Positions 38,805-46,232 of a stretch of DNA of 64,000 bases are shown piece by piece. Every line of letters begins with the position of its first letter. The first letter of the stretch is position 1. This stretch comes from Quatrionicoccus australiensis (GTDB lineage Bacteria; Pseudomonadota; Gammaproteobacteria; Burkholderiales; Rhodocyclaceae): contig NZ_JAHBAH010000001.1 in the NCBI RefSeq assembly GCF_020510425.1, positions 1,240,001-1,304,000 of the forward strand, given 5' to 3'. Under the pieces are notes generated by a model. That model searched no databases. It was not told the origin of the DNA and saw nothing but the letters and a program-made list of their open reading frames with translations. The position numbers were made by a program, and so were the translations under genes.

Positions 38805-39938
38805 GTTGTTTTTACTTATATATTTTCTATTTGCACAATCTGCCAAGCCGAAGAAACAAAACGAATATTCAACGAGAATCCACTGCCAGTTATAGAAACC
38901 GATTTGCAATTCATGTCAGGCCCCAATCAGATGGTGGCAGCTTCGTGGGAATTTCGTGTTCACTGGCTGAGTAATCGCCTTTTTATGGTAATGGCGGCGC
39001 AGGACATTCCCGATGTCAACATACTGCAAGCTGAACGCACTATGCTAGTGGATGCGGAAACGGGAGAAAGTCGCCAGTTGCTTGATCCAGGCTGGGTGTT
39101 ATGGTGTTTTAATCCTTTGCGCGGGGTTGGGGCGATTCGCCCTTCGCCATTCAAGCCTGAGTTGCCATTTAAAAGCCCGGAACAGAATGATTGGCAATAT
39201 AAATGGGTTCGAATTGACTCTGCTGGAACAGTTACGAAAATTCCAGATGTGGCTGACCTCGGAACACACGAATGTTTGCCCCGAGGACTTTACCCAAAAA
39301 ACAGCTGGGCACTACACGAAGGGCATGGATATATACAAAGGGCTGCTCTTGGGCTCCAGCATACCCTTGGTGACAAAGCGACATATGTCGTCCCGAACAA
39401 GCCTGCAATTGAGTTAAATATTCACTTTTCAGAGATTAAGGGTGGCTGGCGGCAATATCTTGAATATGCCAGGAAATACCAACTGAACTACTATGACCCT
39501 CACGGCACTTCGATGACAGATAAACGACTGGCCGGGAACTCTTGGGGGAATCGCCCCTATGCCCTGACTCCCTTTCGTCTGCTTTCACTCGATGGCTCTA
39601 TCGAGGAGATACCGTACCCCGAAATAATCTACGAATACGGTTTAAAAGGCGTCGGTTATTTTCTATTTACACCAGTAGGGCTGCTGATCACGCCGAATAC
39701 GTCAATCATGTTGCTTAATGACGAACGCCTGACCCGTATTTGGGGTAAGCCAACAAGTTGGTTCCATACGCCCGAATCCGTTTTTGCGATGCAACTCTCC
39801 CCTGATGGCTGCAAGCTCGTCTTTGGCCGGGCCGCCAACTGGAAAGTTGGAACTCGCAAACCCATTGCCATTCTGAATCTTTGTCAAAGCGATACCAAAC
39901 CGGTCAGAGAAATTTCCCTTTCTAAACTGAGCCACTAG
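38754..39938 (+). CDS. Secreted protein of unknown function
   Basis: A 394-residue protein with an N-terminal hydrophobic signal segment (LIVVFTYIFSICTICQAEE, about 17-35), so it is exported. The body has many short beta-strand stretches with Trp/Gly/Pro turns (for example DIPDVNILQAERTMLVD, GESRQLLDPGW, FHTPESVFAMQLSPDGCKLV), compatible with a beta-propeller, but no family is recognised. Its start lies inside an R-type repeat and its last about 12 codons (VREISLSKLSH) and stop lie inside an L-type repeat, so both ends are repeat-derived. Codon and base use is much more A+T-rich than in the flanking genome, a sign of horizontal transfer. Confidence 0.65.
   Translation: MKKMLGRQREISLPHLIVVFTYIFSICTICQAEETKRIFNENPLPVIETDLQFMSGPNQMVAASWEFRVHWLSNRLFMVMAAQDIPDVNILQAERTMLVDAETGESRQLLDPGWVLWCFNPLRGVGAIRPSPFKPELPFKSPEQNDWQYKWVRIDSAGTVTKIPDVADLGTHECLPRGLYPKNSWALHEGHGYIQRAALGLQHTLGDKATYVVPNKPAIELNIHFSEIKGGWRQYLEYARKYQLNYYDPHGTSMTDKRLAGNSWGNRPYALTPFRLLSLDGSIEEIPYPEIIYEYGLKGVGYFLFTPVGLLITPNTSIMLLNDERLTRIWGKPTSWFHTPESVFAMQLSPDGCKLVFGRAANWKVGTRKPIAILNLCQSDTKPVREISLSKLSH
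39902..39937 (+). repeat. L-type REP-like repeat, copy 3
   Basis: GGTCAGAGAAATTTCCCTTT followed by CTAAACTGAGCCACTA, diverged from copies 1 and 2 but collinear. It provides the C-terminal codons and stop of the gene at 38754, and is directly followed by segment S2. Confidence 0.7.
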
Positions 39939-39939
39939 C

Positions 39940-40021
39940 GAATGAAAATTTCCGGGAGAAAACTGGGATACCAGGATGTTCTGTGGCTGCTTGGCAGCCT
40001 GAGTAGCCTCTATCGCCAGTC
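39940..40021 (+). repeat. 82-bp segment S2 (copy of S1)
   Basis: The second copy of the segment at 37343-37424, same orientation, about four-fifths identical by eye. It follows L3 directly; the bases before S1 (AAATTAGCTAACGAATG) also resemble the L3 end (AAACTGAGCCACTAGCGAATG), so L plus S is one composite repeat. Confidence 0.75.
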
Positions 40022-40243
40022 CGGTGCGCTAAACAATTAGATTTTTTTGTGCCGGAATTGGACGGCGGTAATGGAAATAAATATTTGTCGGAAAAATCAA
40101 GTTGACCGTAGGAAATTGTTGAAATTGGGGGATGAATAAATGGATAAGGATGATGGGGCGGGATTGGTACGGTCGACTGCGGAAATGGATGGAAAACGTG
40201 GCCCGTCTTCTGTTTTGTTGTGCTGCGCAAGCAACGACAACTA
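40022..40243 (+). other. A+T-rich gene-free spacer
   Basis: About 220 bp with no ORF that I can support; it contains an A/T-rich part (40030-40150) that may hold the promoter of the gene at 40259. I see no repeat copy or RNA gene in it. Confidence 0.4.
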
Positions 40244-40258
40244 ATGGAGAAGCCCTGC

Positions 40259-40867
40259 ATGAAAGCTAAACCAAGACTCTACCTGGCAATTCTCAAATAT
40301 GCTGCCGCAATGGCTGCTTGCTCAGTTACCTTCATGATACAAGAAGGATGTTCGCCGATGACCACACGCTCAGTACCCGGCGATGCTTTGCGCTTCAGGG
40401 AGCATGCCATAGATGTCACCCTGTTTAGTGCGACCCAGATGGAAGTTATTTATGGGCGGCGCTTAGTTTATAGAAGCGTTTTTCCCGGCAGTCGTCCAGA
40501 AGTGATGCGAGAGAAAACGCAGGATGACGAAAGGCGCGACCTCACTGGCGGCGGAATGCTCGGCCTCCGGGCCTTCGAAGGCCCGCTGGAAGTGAAATGG
40601 CGCTCCCGGGATGGTGTGCCCCATGAGGCGGTCTTGAATCTTGAAGAGATTTTCACGGATCGGGTGGTCTTGCATCAGGAAGATCCGGCGCGCATCGACC
40701 CGAGCCTGCCTATGCAGACATCAGGGCCAACCATTGTGATCGAGGTGAATAACCGGACGTTGAGCCTCTATATGCAAGTGCATATCTACTTGCGCTCATT
40801 GGACGCCAATGCCCGTACCCGCGAAGACCGCTTCAACCACACGCTTGCCTACTCAAAGACTTTCTGA
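40259..40867 (+). CDS. Exported small protein, possible orphan immunity protein
   Basis: A 202-residue protein with a signal-peptide-like N-terminus (AILKYAAAMAACSVTFMI) ending at GCS; the sequence before that Cys (QEG) is a poor lipobox, so lipidation is uncertain. The core contains GPLEVKWRSRDGVPHEAVLN and TIVIEVNNRTLSLYMQVHI, matching in order and spacing the corresponding strands of the lipoprotein at 37895-38425, so the two are probably distant homologs. The ATG at 40259 follows GGAGA by eight bases; GTG 40220 and ATG 40244 are alternative in-frame starts. The next ORF, a lipase-like fragment, begins 14 bases after its stop, which suggests an immunity or adaptor role. Confidence 0.6.
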   Translation: MKAKPRLYLAILKYAAAMAACSVTFMIQEGCSPMTTRSVPGDALRFREHAIDVTLFSATQMEVIYGRRLVYRSVFPGSRPEVMREKTQDDERRDLTGGGMLGLRAFEGPLEVKWRSRDGVPHEAVLNLEEIFTDRVVLHQEDPARIDPSLPMQTSGPTIVIEVNNRTLSLYMQVHIYLRSLDANARTREDRFNHTLAYSKTF

Positions 40868-40881
40868 ACAAGGCTCCTATT

Positions 40882-41214
40882 ATGACCGGCTCCACATTGA
40901 ATGACGGCGTGACGACCCGCCCCGCTACCGCTACAGACCTGGCGACCTTCACGATCGCCGATCAGCAGTTGAATGGCTTTACCGTCCCCAAACTGTACGA
41001 TTCGAACGGCCCTCATGTGCGAGTCTTTTTCGTTCTTTCTGACGGAACTGGAAACGACGCTATCAATGACCCGCAACACATCAATAATGAGGGGCTGTTG
41101 TGGGAATGGCGTGGAGGAGAAAAGAATGCACGGATAACAGGGCAACAGGATTTTGAGAAAGCAGCAATGGAAAAAAGATTGGGCAAAAACGGGAAATGTC
41201 TCTGCCCCCTTTAA
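40882..41214 (+). pseudogene. Truncated Tle/DUF2235-like lipase effector
   Basis: A 110-codon ORF whose first about 70 codons resemble the N-terminus of type VI phospholipase effectors and related DUF2235-type hydrolases: LNGFTVPKLYDSNGPHVRV, then VLSDGTGNDAINDPQHINN with the DGTGN signature strand and turn. Immediately after HINN, where such proteins continue with an N-V-A/S helix, the sequence changes character and runs into an R-type repeat (41132-41214), ending at a TAA within it. The catalytic Ser, Asp and His would have been downstream and are lost. The assignment is by motif only. Confidence 0.55.
41132..41214 (+). repeat. R-type REP-like repeat, copy 3
   Basis: It carries AATGGAAAAAAGATTGGGC and GGGAAATGTCTCTGCCCCCT. 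It ends the lipase-like fragment and marks the right edge of the accessory block. Confidence 0.75.
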
Positions 41215-41237
41215 TTCCATTGACTGGGGCGTTTTAA

Positions 41238-41717
41238 TCAGCCGAGGACAGGTGGCGTGCGCGAAGCGATCATCAGCCGGTTCCAGGTATTGATCTCGCC
41301 GATGCACAGCGTCAGCTTGGCGATTTCCTCGACACTGAATTGGGCCGTCAGCGGCCCGTAGACCGCATCCGGCACTTCCTGGCTGGTCAGCACGGTGACG
41401 GCTTCGGCCCAGGCCAGCGCGGCGCGCTCGCGCGGGCTGAAAACGGGAGACTCCTTCCAGGTTGCGACCAGGTTGATCTGGTCTTCGCTCAGACCATGTT
41501 TGCGGGCGAGCGGGATATGCATCGCCACGCAGAAGGCGCAACCGTTGATCTGCGAAATGCGCAGGCGGACCAGTTCGAGCAGGCCGAGATCGAGGCCGCA
41601 GCCCTGAACATAGGTATGCACGCCAAGCATGGCCTGGTAGCCGTCCGGGATTAACTTGCTGACATCGAAGCGTTGTTCCATGGGGTTGTATCCAGTATCG
41701 AGTTGAAGGGAAGTCAT
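41238..41717 (-). CDS. Carboxymuconolactone decarboxylase-family (AhpD-like) protein
   Basis: A 159-residue all-helical protein of the CMD/AhpD family. The redox-type CxxC with a following His is present in INGCAFCVAMHIPLARKHG (about 65-83), suggesting peroxidase-related or thiol-reducing activity rather than the aromatic decarboxylase. Conserved WKESPVFSPRERAALAWAEAVT and LCIGEINTWNRLMIA support the family. Starts at 41729 (GTG), 41717 (ATG) and 41681 (ATG, MEQRFDVSKL) are all possible; none has a strong ribosome site. Divergent from the MocR-type regulator, which may control it. Confidence 0.85.
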   Translation of the reverse strand: MTSLQLDTGYNPMEQRFDVSKLIPDGYQAMLGVHTYVQGCGLDLGLLELVRLRISQINGCAFCVAMHIPLARKHGLSEDQINLVATWKESPVFSPRERAALAWAEAVTVLTSQEVPDAVYGPLTAQFSVEEIAKLTLCIGEINTWNRLMIASRTPPVLG

Positions 41718-41804
41718 GCCCGCAGGCACGATGGCGCATCCTAAGGCGCAGGTGGTACGATGAAAATATCCATTTACTTCGACTTACGATAGTCCACTTA
41801 AAGC

Positions 41805-43316
41805 ATGCGACGCGCTCAGGAACTCGAACTCAGCCTGGCTCCCTGTCCCCCGGACTGCACCCTGCAACGCTGGCTGTATGGCGAATTGCGGGCAGCGATC
41901 CTGGCTGGACGCATCGCCCCCGGCCGCCGCCTGCCGTCGACGCGCGATCTGGCACGCCAGCAGGGCATTTCGCGCGGCACCGTTTTGGCTGTCTACGAGC
42001 AGTTGACCGCCGAAGGCTACCTGGCCGGCGCCACCGGCAGTGGCACCACCGTTACCGGTTCATTGCGGATCCCGCTGGCACCATCCAATTCACTTTCAGC
42101 GAGCGCACTGACGCCCCCGTCCGGGCGCCTGTCTCGCACCGGCAAATTGTTTGCCGACAATCCATTTCCCTTACACAAGGCAAGCCCGCAAGCCCGGCCG
42201 TTCCGGCCCAACCAGCCCGATCTGCAGGTCTTTCCGCTGGCCATCTGGAACCGGCTGGGGCAGCGCTGCAGTAAGCTGATGCAGCCGGCAAGCATGGCTT
42301 ACGGCGACGCTGCCGGCTATCTGCCACTGCGCCAGGCTATTGCCGAACACCTGGCGTATGCCCAGGGCATCACCTGCCAGACCGGGCAAATCATGATCGT
42401 CGGCAGCGCGCAGCAGGGGCTCGACCTCTGCGCCCGTCTGCTGCTCGACGCCGGCGATGCGGCCCTCGTCGAGGATCCCGGCTATCCCGGCGCCGCCCGC
42501 ATTTTCGAGCTGACCGGTGCCCGCGTCATCGACATCCCGGTAGACCACGCCGGGCTGTGTACCGAGCCGCCCCTGCCGACAGCGCCCGACATCCGTCTTG
42601 CCTACGTCACCACCGCGCACCAGTCACCGCTCGGTGCCACCCTGCCGGTCGAGCGCCGACTGGCCTTGCTCGACTGGGCGGAGCGCTGCGACGCCTGCAT
42701 CATCGAGGACGATTACGACAGCGAATTCCGCTTTGCCGGCACGCCGCTCTCCAGTCTGAAAAGTCTCGATCGCAACGGCCGCGTGATCTACATGGGCACC
42801 TTCAGCAAGCTGCTCTTTCCCTCCCTGCGCCTGGCCTACGTCGTACTGCCGGAATGGCTGACCGAGCCGTTCGCGGCGGCCGTCGCACTGACCTGCCGGC
42901 ATGCGCCGGTGTTCGCGCAGGCTGTGCTCGCCCGCTTCATCAGCGAGGGGCATTTCGCCCGTCACCTGCGCCACATGCGGCTGCTCTACAGCGAGCGGGC
43001 AGCCGCCCTTGCTCACGAATGCAAGACTCAACTCGCCGATCTGCTGACGCTGCTGCCGCTGACCACCGGCCTCGACGCGACGGCCATCCTGCCCGCTCAG
43101 GCCGACGACCGTGCCGTAGCTGCCGCCCTAGGCGAACAGGGCATCGAAAGCCGCCCCCTGTCCTTCTACCGCAGAACACAGACGGCGCCGCCGGGCCTGA
43201 TCCTGGGCTTCTCCGCCTTCACCCCGGAAGAGATCCGCCAAGGTGTTGCACAGATGCTGCCGGTACTCACCGCGGCCAGCCGGGCATCGGCGAGTACCGG
43301 CCAGCGGAAAACCTGA
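41805..43316 (+). CDS. MocR/PdxR-family transcriptional regulator
   Basis: A 503-residue regulator with an N-terminal GntR-type winged helix (about 20-85: LYGELRAAILAGRIAPGRRL, STRDLARQQGISRGTVLAVY) fused to a full aminotransferase fold. The PLP lysine is in MGTFSKLLFPSLRLAY (about 330) and the cofactor aspartate in CIIEDDYDSEFRF. MocR proteins sense PLP or amino-acid adducts; PdxR members control pyridoxal synthesis. No pdx gene is nearby, so the target may be the divergent CMD-family gene 90 bp away. It lies just right of the accessory block, with normal genomic base composition. Confidence 0.9.
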   Translation: MRRAQELELSLAPCPPDCTLQRWLYGELRAAILAGRIAPGRRLPSTRDLARQQGISRGTVLAVYEQLTAEGYLAGATGSGTTVTGSLRIPLAPSNSLSASALTPPSGRLSRTGKLFADNPFPLHKASPQARPFRPNQPDLQVFPLAIWNRLGQRCSKLMQPASMAYGDAAGYLPLRQAIAEHLAYAQGITCQTGQIMIVGSAQQGLDLCARLLLDAGDAALVEDPGYPGAARIFELTGARVIDIPVDHAGLCTEPPLPTAPDIRLAYVTTAHQSPLGATLPVERRLALLDWAERCDACIIEDDYDSEFRFAGTPLSSLKSLDRNGRVIYMGTFSKLLFPSLRLAYVVLPEWLTEPFAAAVALTCRHAPVFAQAVLARFISEGHFARHLRHMRLLYSERAAALAHECKTQLADLLTLLPLTTGLDATAILPAQADDRAVAAALGEQGIESRPLSFYRRTQTAPPGLILGFSAFTPEEIRQGVAQMLPVLTAASRASASTGQRKT

Positions 43317-43435
43317 GCCCTTCGCAGGCGGCAACACACCGGTACAAAGCGTTGCAATACTGAGGAACGCCAACAGCCCGTTTGCGGTCAATATGAGGTC
43401 TCTGCTTTTCTGCGAAGCAAATACGAAATAGCCTG

Positions 43436-43464
43436 TTTCACGCTTCTGAAAACCTGAGTAAGAT
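43436..43464 (+). promoter_or_regulatory. Sigma-70-type promoter of small gene
   Basis: TTTCAC (43436-43441) and TAAGAT (43459-43464) are spaced by 17 bp; the expected start is near 43471, about 28 bases before the ATG at 43499. Confidence 0.45.
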
Positions 43465-43498
43465 TGTTCACGCAAAACCACACGGGAGATTTGGCCGA

Positions 43499-43711
43499 AT
43501 GAAAGTGAAGTCTTCAATCGAACGCGGTGCCGAGTACCTCTGCACCAAACTGGGCGATGTCGTAACCGCCATAGAGCAAGTAGCCGTCGTCAAGGGCGCG
43601 GCCATGTGGGAAGTGGAGCGCAAGATCGGCGCGGGGATCAGAAAACGCCTGATCGTTTCCGAACGTTCCCTGATTGCCCCCCGCTTATCGCCGGTCGGCA
43701 GTCCGGCCTGA
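43499..43711 (+). CDS. Small hypothetical protein
   Basis: A 70-residue protein I do not recognise. It has a promoter, a GGGAGAT-type ribosome site and its own terminator, which makes it a credible gene. The sequence is mostly helical in character (IERGAEYLCTKLGDVVTAIEQ, then VKGAAMWEVERKIGAGIRK) with a basic C-terminus; no signal peptide, membrane segment or metal motif. The terminator hairpin follows 23 bases after the stop. Confidence 0.6.
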   Translation: MKVKSSIERGAEYLCTKLGDVVTAIEQVAVVKGAAMWEVERKIGAGIRKRLIVSERSLIAPRLSPVGSPA

Positions 43712-43733
43712 AACACCAACCGCACACGCACAG

Positions 43734-43766
43734 AAGGCCGGCAAACTTGCCGGCCTTCTTTTTTTA
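43734..43766 (+). terminator. Intrinsic terminator
   Basis: AAGGCCGGCAA and TTGCCGGCCTT form an 11-base-pair inverted repeat, followed by CTTTTTTT. It ends the small gene at 43499. Confidence 0.88.
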
Positions 43767-43786
43767 TCGCGAAAAATCCGCCGAAC

Positions 43787-44059
43787 TCAGTCAGCGCTGC
43801 GGCACATGCTCAGCTCTTCTTCAAGCGCGGCCTTCAAGTCGGCGATCAGATCCTCGATGTTTCGCTGCGCATCGTAAAACTCGAACTCGCCATCGCTGGT
43901 TTCGAGAACGACGTTGGGCTCATCGCCGAACAGCGGCACCTGCACATGCACGCCCTTGGTGAACATGATCATGCCGTCTTCCTTCTTGGACGGCTCGCTC
44001 AGGGCGACGGGGGTATAACCCAGCTTGTTCAGTTTTTCAGCGAGTGCTTGCGCGTTCAT
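43787..44059 (-). CDS. Hypothetical 90-residue protein
   Basis: An acidic, soluble 90-residue protein, family not recognised. It begins MNAQALAEKLNKLGYTPVAL and has a middle part of short strands (MIMFTKGVHVQVPLFG, VVLETSDGEFEFYDAQ) followed by an acidic helix EDLIADLKAALEEEL, suggesting a small alpha/beta fold. A GAAAGGAAGAA site precedes the ATG. It starts 36 bases after the stop of the DUF3553 gene on the same strand, so the two are probably co-transcribed. Confidence 0.65.
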   Translation of the reverse strand: MNAQALAEKLNKLGYTPVALSEPSKKEDGMIMFTKGVHVQVPLFGDEPNVVLETSDGEFEFYDAQRNIEDLIADLKAALEEELSMCRSAD

Positions 44060-44095
44060 GTTCTTCCTTTCGAATAATGGGCTGTAGCGTACTAC

Positions 44096-44956
44096 TTATT
44101 TCTGGCTGATCGACCAGATGAAGGCTTGCACGTCGATCATGTCGCGCGGCATCAGGCCCTCTTCCAGCAGGTTGGTACGGACGTAGCTGTAGAAACGCAG
44201 CACGGCATCGTAGGTCTTCCAGTTCGGCTCGGGCTTGTAGCCGATGCGCCAGCACAGCGCCTTGGCCGAGTTCTGGATGGCCAGCGGCTTGATGAAAAGG
44301 GATTGCTTGGGATGACGGATGAAGCTGAACAGGGTCGCAAACGGCCATTTGTTCAGTCCCAGGATGCCCAGGGTGCGCAGGAAATGCTTGAAGCGCGCCT
44401 CTTCGGTTTCGCTGCCGTAGAGGAGTTCAAGCAACGCGACGGCAAACAGTTTCTGGCAGGGGACCGACTCGAGGGCGTCGTGAAAGACCTTGCGCTCGCT
44501 CTTGGTCAGCAGGTTGGTGCTCGATTCGACATGGCGGGCACGGTCGCAGACCGCGTCGAAACTGCCTTCCTCGATCAGGCGGGAAAGTTCTTCCTGGCTG
44601 AGCAACTGAACGCAGAACTTGTTGCCGCGCACATTGGCTTCGCGCGCATTCTTGATGTAGTCGGCATCTTCGAAACCATCCGGGTAGTTCGCCATGAAAC
44701 GGTCGATCGCCATCGGTACCGTGACAAAGTCATCGGGATTCATCAGCGTGGTTTCGATCAGGTTGTCGAGCAGACGGTGCTTGGATGCGGCGCCTTCAGC
44801 CTTTTCAAGCTGGATGAAGGAGCGCGACAGGCGCTTGCGGCCGGCACCGACAAAAAACACGTCAAGGTTGTCCGGGGTTGCGCTGAGCACCTTGCCGAGA
44901 CCCCATTCCTGTTGCTTGGGGTGGGTGACACGATCGCCTGCGATTAGGGTGCTCAT
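44096..44956 (-). CDS. DUF3553-domain protein
   Basis: A 286-residue cytoplasmic protein. Its first about 55 residues form a CarD/Tudor-like small beta-barrel (GDRVTHPKQQEWGLGKVLSA, then LDVFFVGAGRKRL) of the DUF3553 type, which also occurs as a C-terminal add-on of UvrD-like helicases. The remaining about 230 residues are helical and not recognised. The module suggests contact with RNA polymerase, DNA or a repair helicase, but that is inference. A GGAGAG site precedes the ATG. Divergent from the sigma-54 driven transporter operon. Confidence 0.7.
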   Translation of the reverse strand: MSTLIAGDRVTHPKQQEWGLGKVLSATPDNLDVFFVGAGRKRLSRSFIQLEKAEGAASKHRLLDNLIETTLMNPDDFVTVPMAIDRFMANYPDGFEDADYIKNAREANVRGNKFCVQLLSQEELSRLIEEGSFDAVCDRARHVESSTNLLTKSERKVFHDALESVPCQKLFAVALLELLYGSETEEARFKHFLRTLGILGLNKWPFATLFSFIRHPKQSLFIKPLAIQNSAKALCWRIGYKPEPNWKTYDAVLRFYSYVRTNLLEEGLMPRDMIDVQAFIWSISQK

Positions 44957-45043
44957 CTTGCTCTCCGCTTCTATTACCGGAAAAAGCGATCAATTTTATC
45001 ATGGACGCCGCCCCGCCGCCCCCCGCAGCGCGTCATTCGCCAG

Positions 45044-45091
45044 CGCGAGATTCCGCACAGGCCACCGCCGGCATTGCGGATTTCCGCACAG
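45044..45091 (+). promoter_or_regulatory. Probable upstream activator sites for the DctD-like regulator
   Basis: Two copies of TTCCGCACAG start at 45051 and 45082, exactly 31 bp (about three helical turns) apart. Each is the right arm of a dyad: GCGAGATTCCGC (45045-45056) and the better TGCGGA-TT-TCCGCA (45075-45088). They lie about 110 and 140 bp upstream of the expected sigma-54 start, the normal place for enhancer sites of NtrC-family activators. Confidence 0.6.
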
Positions 45092-45164
45092 CAAGCGCAG
45101 CGGTCGACTGCAAAAAACAGGCAAAAACCAATTAAATCAATCAACTGAACCAGCCAGCCCGGCA

Positions 45165-45179
45165 TGGCACGTCTCCTGC
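45165..45179 (+). promoter_or_regulatory. Sigma-54 (-24/-12) promoter
   Basis: TGGCACGTCTCCTGC matches the consensus TGGCACGNNNNTTGC at all but one fixed position (C for T in the -12 element), with the invariant GG and GC at the required spacing. The expected start is about 45191, 45 bases before the transporter ATG. Confidence 0.75.
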
Positions 45180-45235
45180 AATCTGTTTTTCACCTCCGCC
45201 CGGCGGACGTCGCAAAAACACTAAAGGAGATCTTC

Positions 45236-46222
45236 ATGACCCACAATCAGCCCAAGCTTGCCTGCCTCGCCCTGGCCTTCGCTTTTGCCACCCCGCTCGC
45301 CGCCCAGGCGCAGACGCCCGATGTCGTCCGCCTCGGCAATCTGAAGTTCGCGCATTACGGCGCCGTCTCTTACATGAAGGAGGCCTGCGGCAAGTACAAC
45401 CTCAAGGTCGAGGAACGCATGTTCGCCAAGGGCCCGGACATCATGCCGGCGATCGTCGCCGGCGAAATCGACATCGCGGCGCTCGCTTCCGACGGCGCCA
45501 TCTCCGGCCGCGCCAACGGCGTGCCGATCTACACCGTCGCCGGTTTTGCCAAGGGCGGCGCACGCATCGTCGCCGGCATCGATACCGGCATCAAGAGCAT
45601 TGCCGACCTCAAGGGCAAGAAAGTCGGCGTCACGCGTGGCGGCGCGCATGAGCTGCTGCTCTACGCGGAGCTGGAAAAAGCCGGCCTGAGCTGGTCCGAC
45701 AAGCCGGGCAAGGACGTGCAGATCGTCTTCCTCGCCTTCGCCGACCTCAACCAGGCGCTCGCCGCCAAGCAGATCGACGCGATGAACCAGTCCGAGCCGC
45801 AATCCTCGCAGGCGATCAACAAGAAGTTCGGCGTCGAGATTATGAAGCCCTACACCACGAAGATGGGCGAGCCGGTGCGCCTGCTGGTGATGACCGAGAA
45901 GATGTACGGCGAGAAGAAGGACGTCGCACAGCGCCTGATGAAGTGCTTCGTCGAAACCACCGCATTGTTCAACAGCGACCCCAACCTGGCTGAGAAGTAT
46001 GTGCGCGAGTCCATGTTCAAGGGCCAGATCACCTCGCAGGATTTCCGCGATGCGATGGACAACGCCGACTACACCTACGACGTGACGCTCGAGCACATCG
46101 ACGTCACCACCGACTTCATGCAGAAATACGGCGTCGGCCGCATGCAGAAGCCACCCAAGGCGGCCGAGTGGGTCAAGCTCGACCTGCTGCAGAAGGCCAA
46201 GACCGAACTCAAGGTGAAGTGA
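45236..46222 (+). CDS. ABC transporter substrate-binding protein (NMT1/SsuA-like)
   Basis: A 328-residue periplasmic binding protein of the NMT1/TauA/SsuA type. A signal peptide is evident (CLALAFAFATPLAAQA, cleavage near 24-26). The mature start VVRLGNLKFAHYGAVSYMKE, VAGEIDIAALASDGAI and SIADLKGKKVGVTRGGAHELLL are family hallmarks. Substrates of related systems are sulfonates, nitrate, thiamine precursors or aromatic acids; none can be chosen from sequence alone. The ATG at 45236 has AAAGGAGA in front. First gene of the sigma-54-driven unit. Confidence 0.88.
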   Translation: MTHNQPKLACLALAFAFATPLAAQAQTPDVVRLGNLKFAHYGAVSYMKEACGKYNLKVEERMFAKGPDIMPAIVAGEIDIAALASDGAISGRANGVPIYTVAGFAKGGARIVAGIDTGIKSIADLKGKKVGVTRGGAHELLLYAELEKAGLSWSDKPGKDVQIVFLAFADLNQALAAKQIDAMNQSEPQSSQAINKKFGVEIMKPYTTKMGEPVRLLVMTEKMYGEKKDVAQRLMKCFVETTALFNSDPNLAEKYVRESMFKGQITSQDFRDAMDNADYTYDVTLEHIDVTTDFMQKYGVGRMQKPPKAAEWVKLDLLQKAKTELKVK

Positions 46223-46232
46223 GCGGTCGACG

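Noticed and set aside
39922..40260. A 112-residue minus-strand open frame over segment S2
   Set aside because: It crosses L3 and S2 and is not conserved in the S1 copy beyond the repeat itself.
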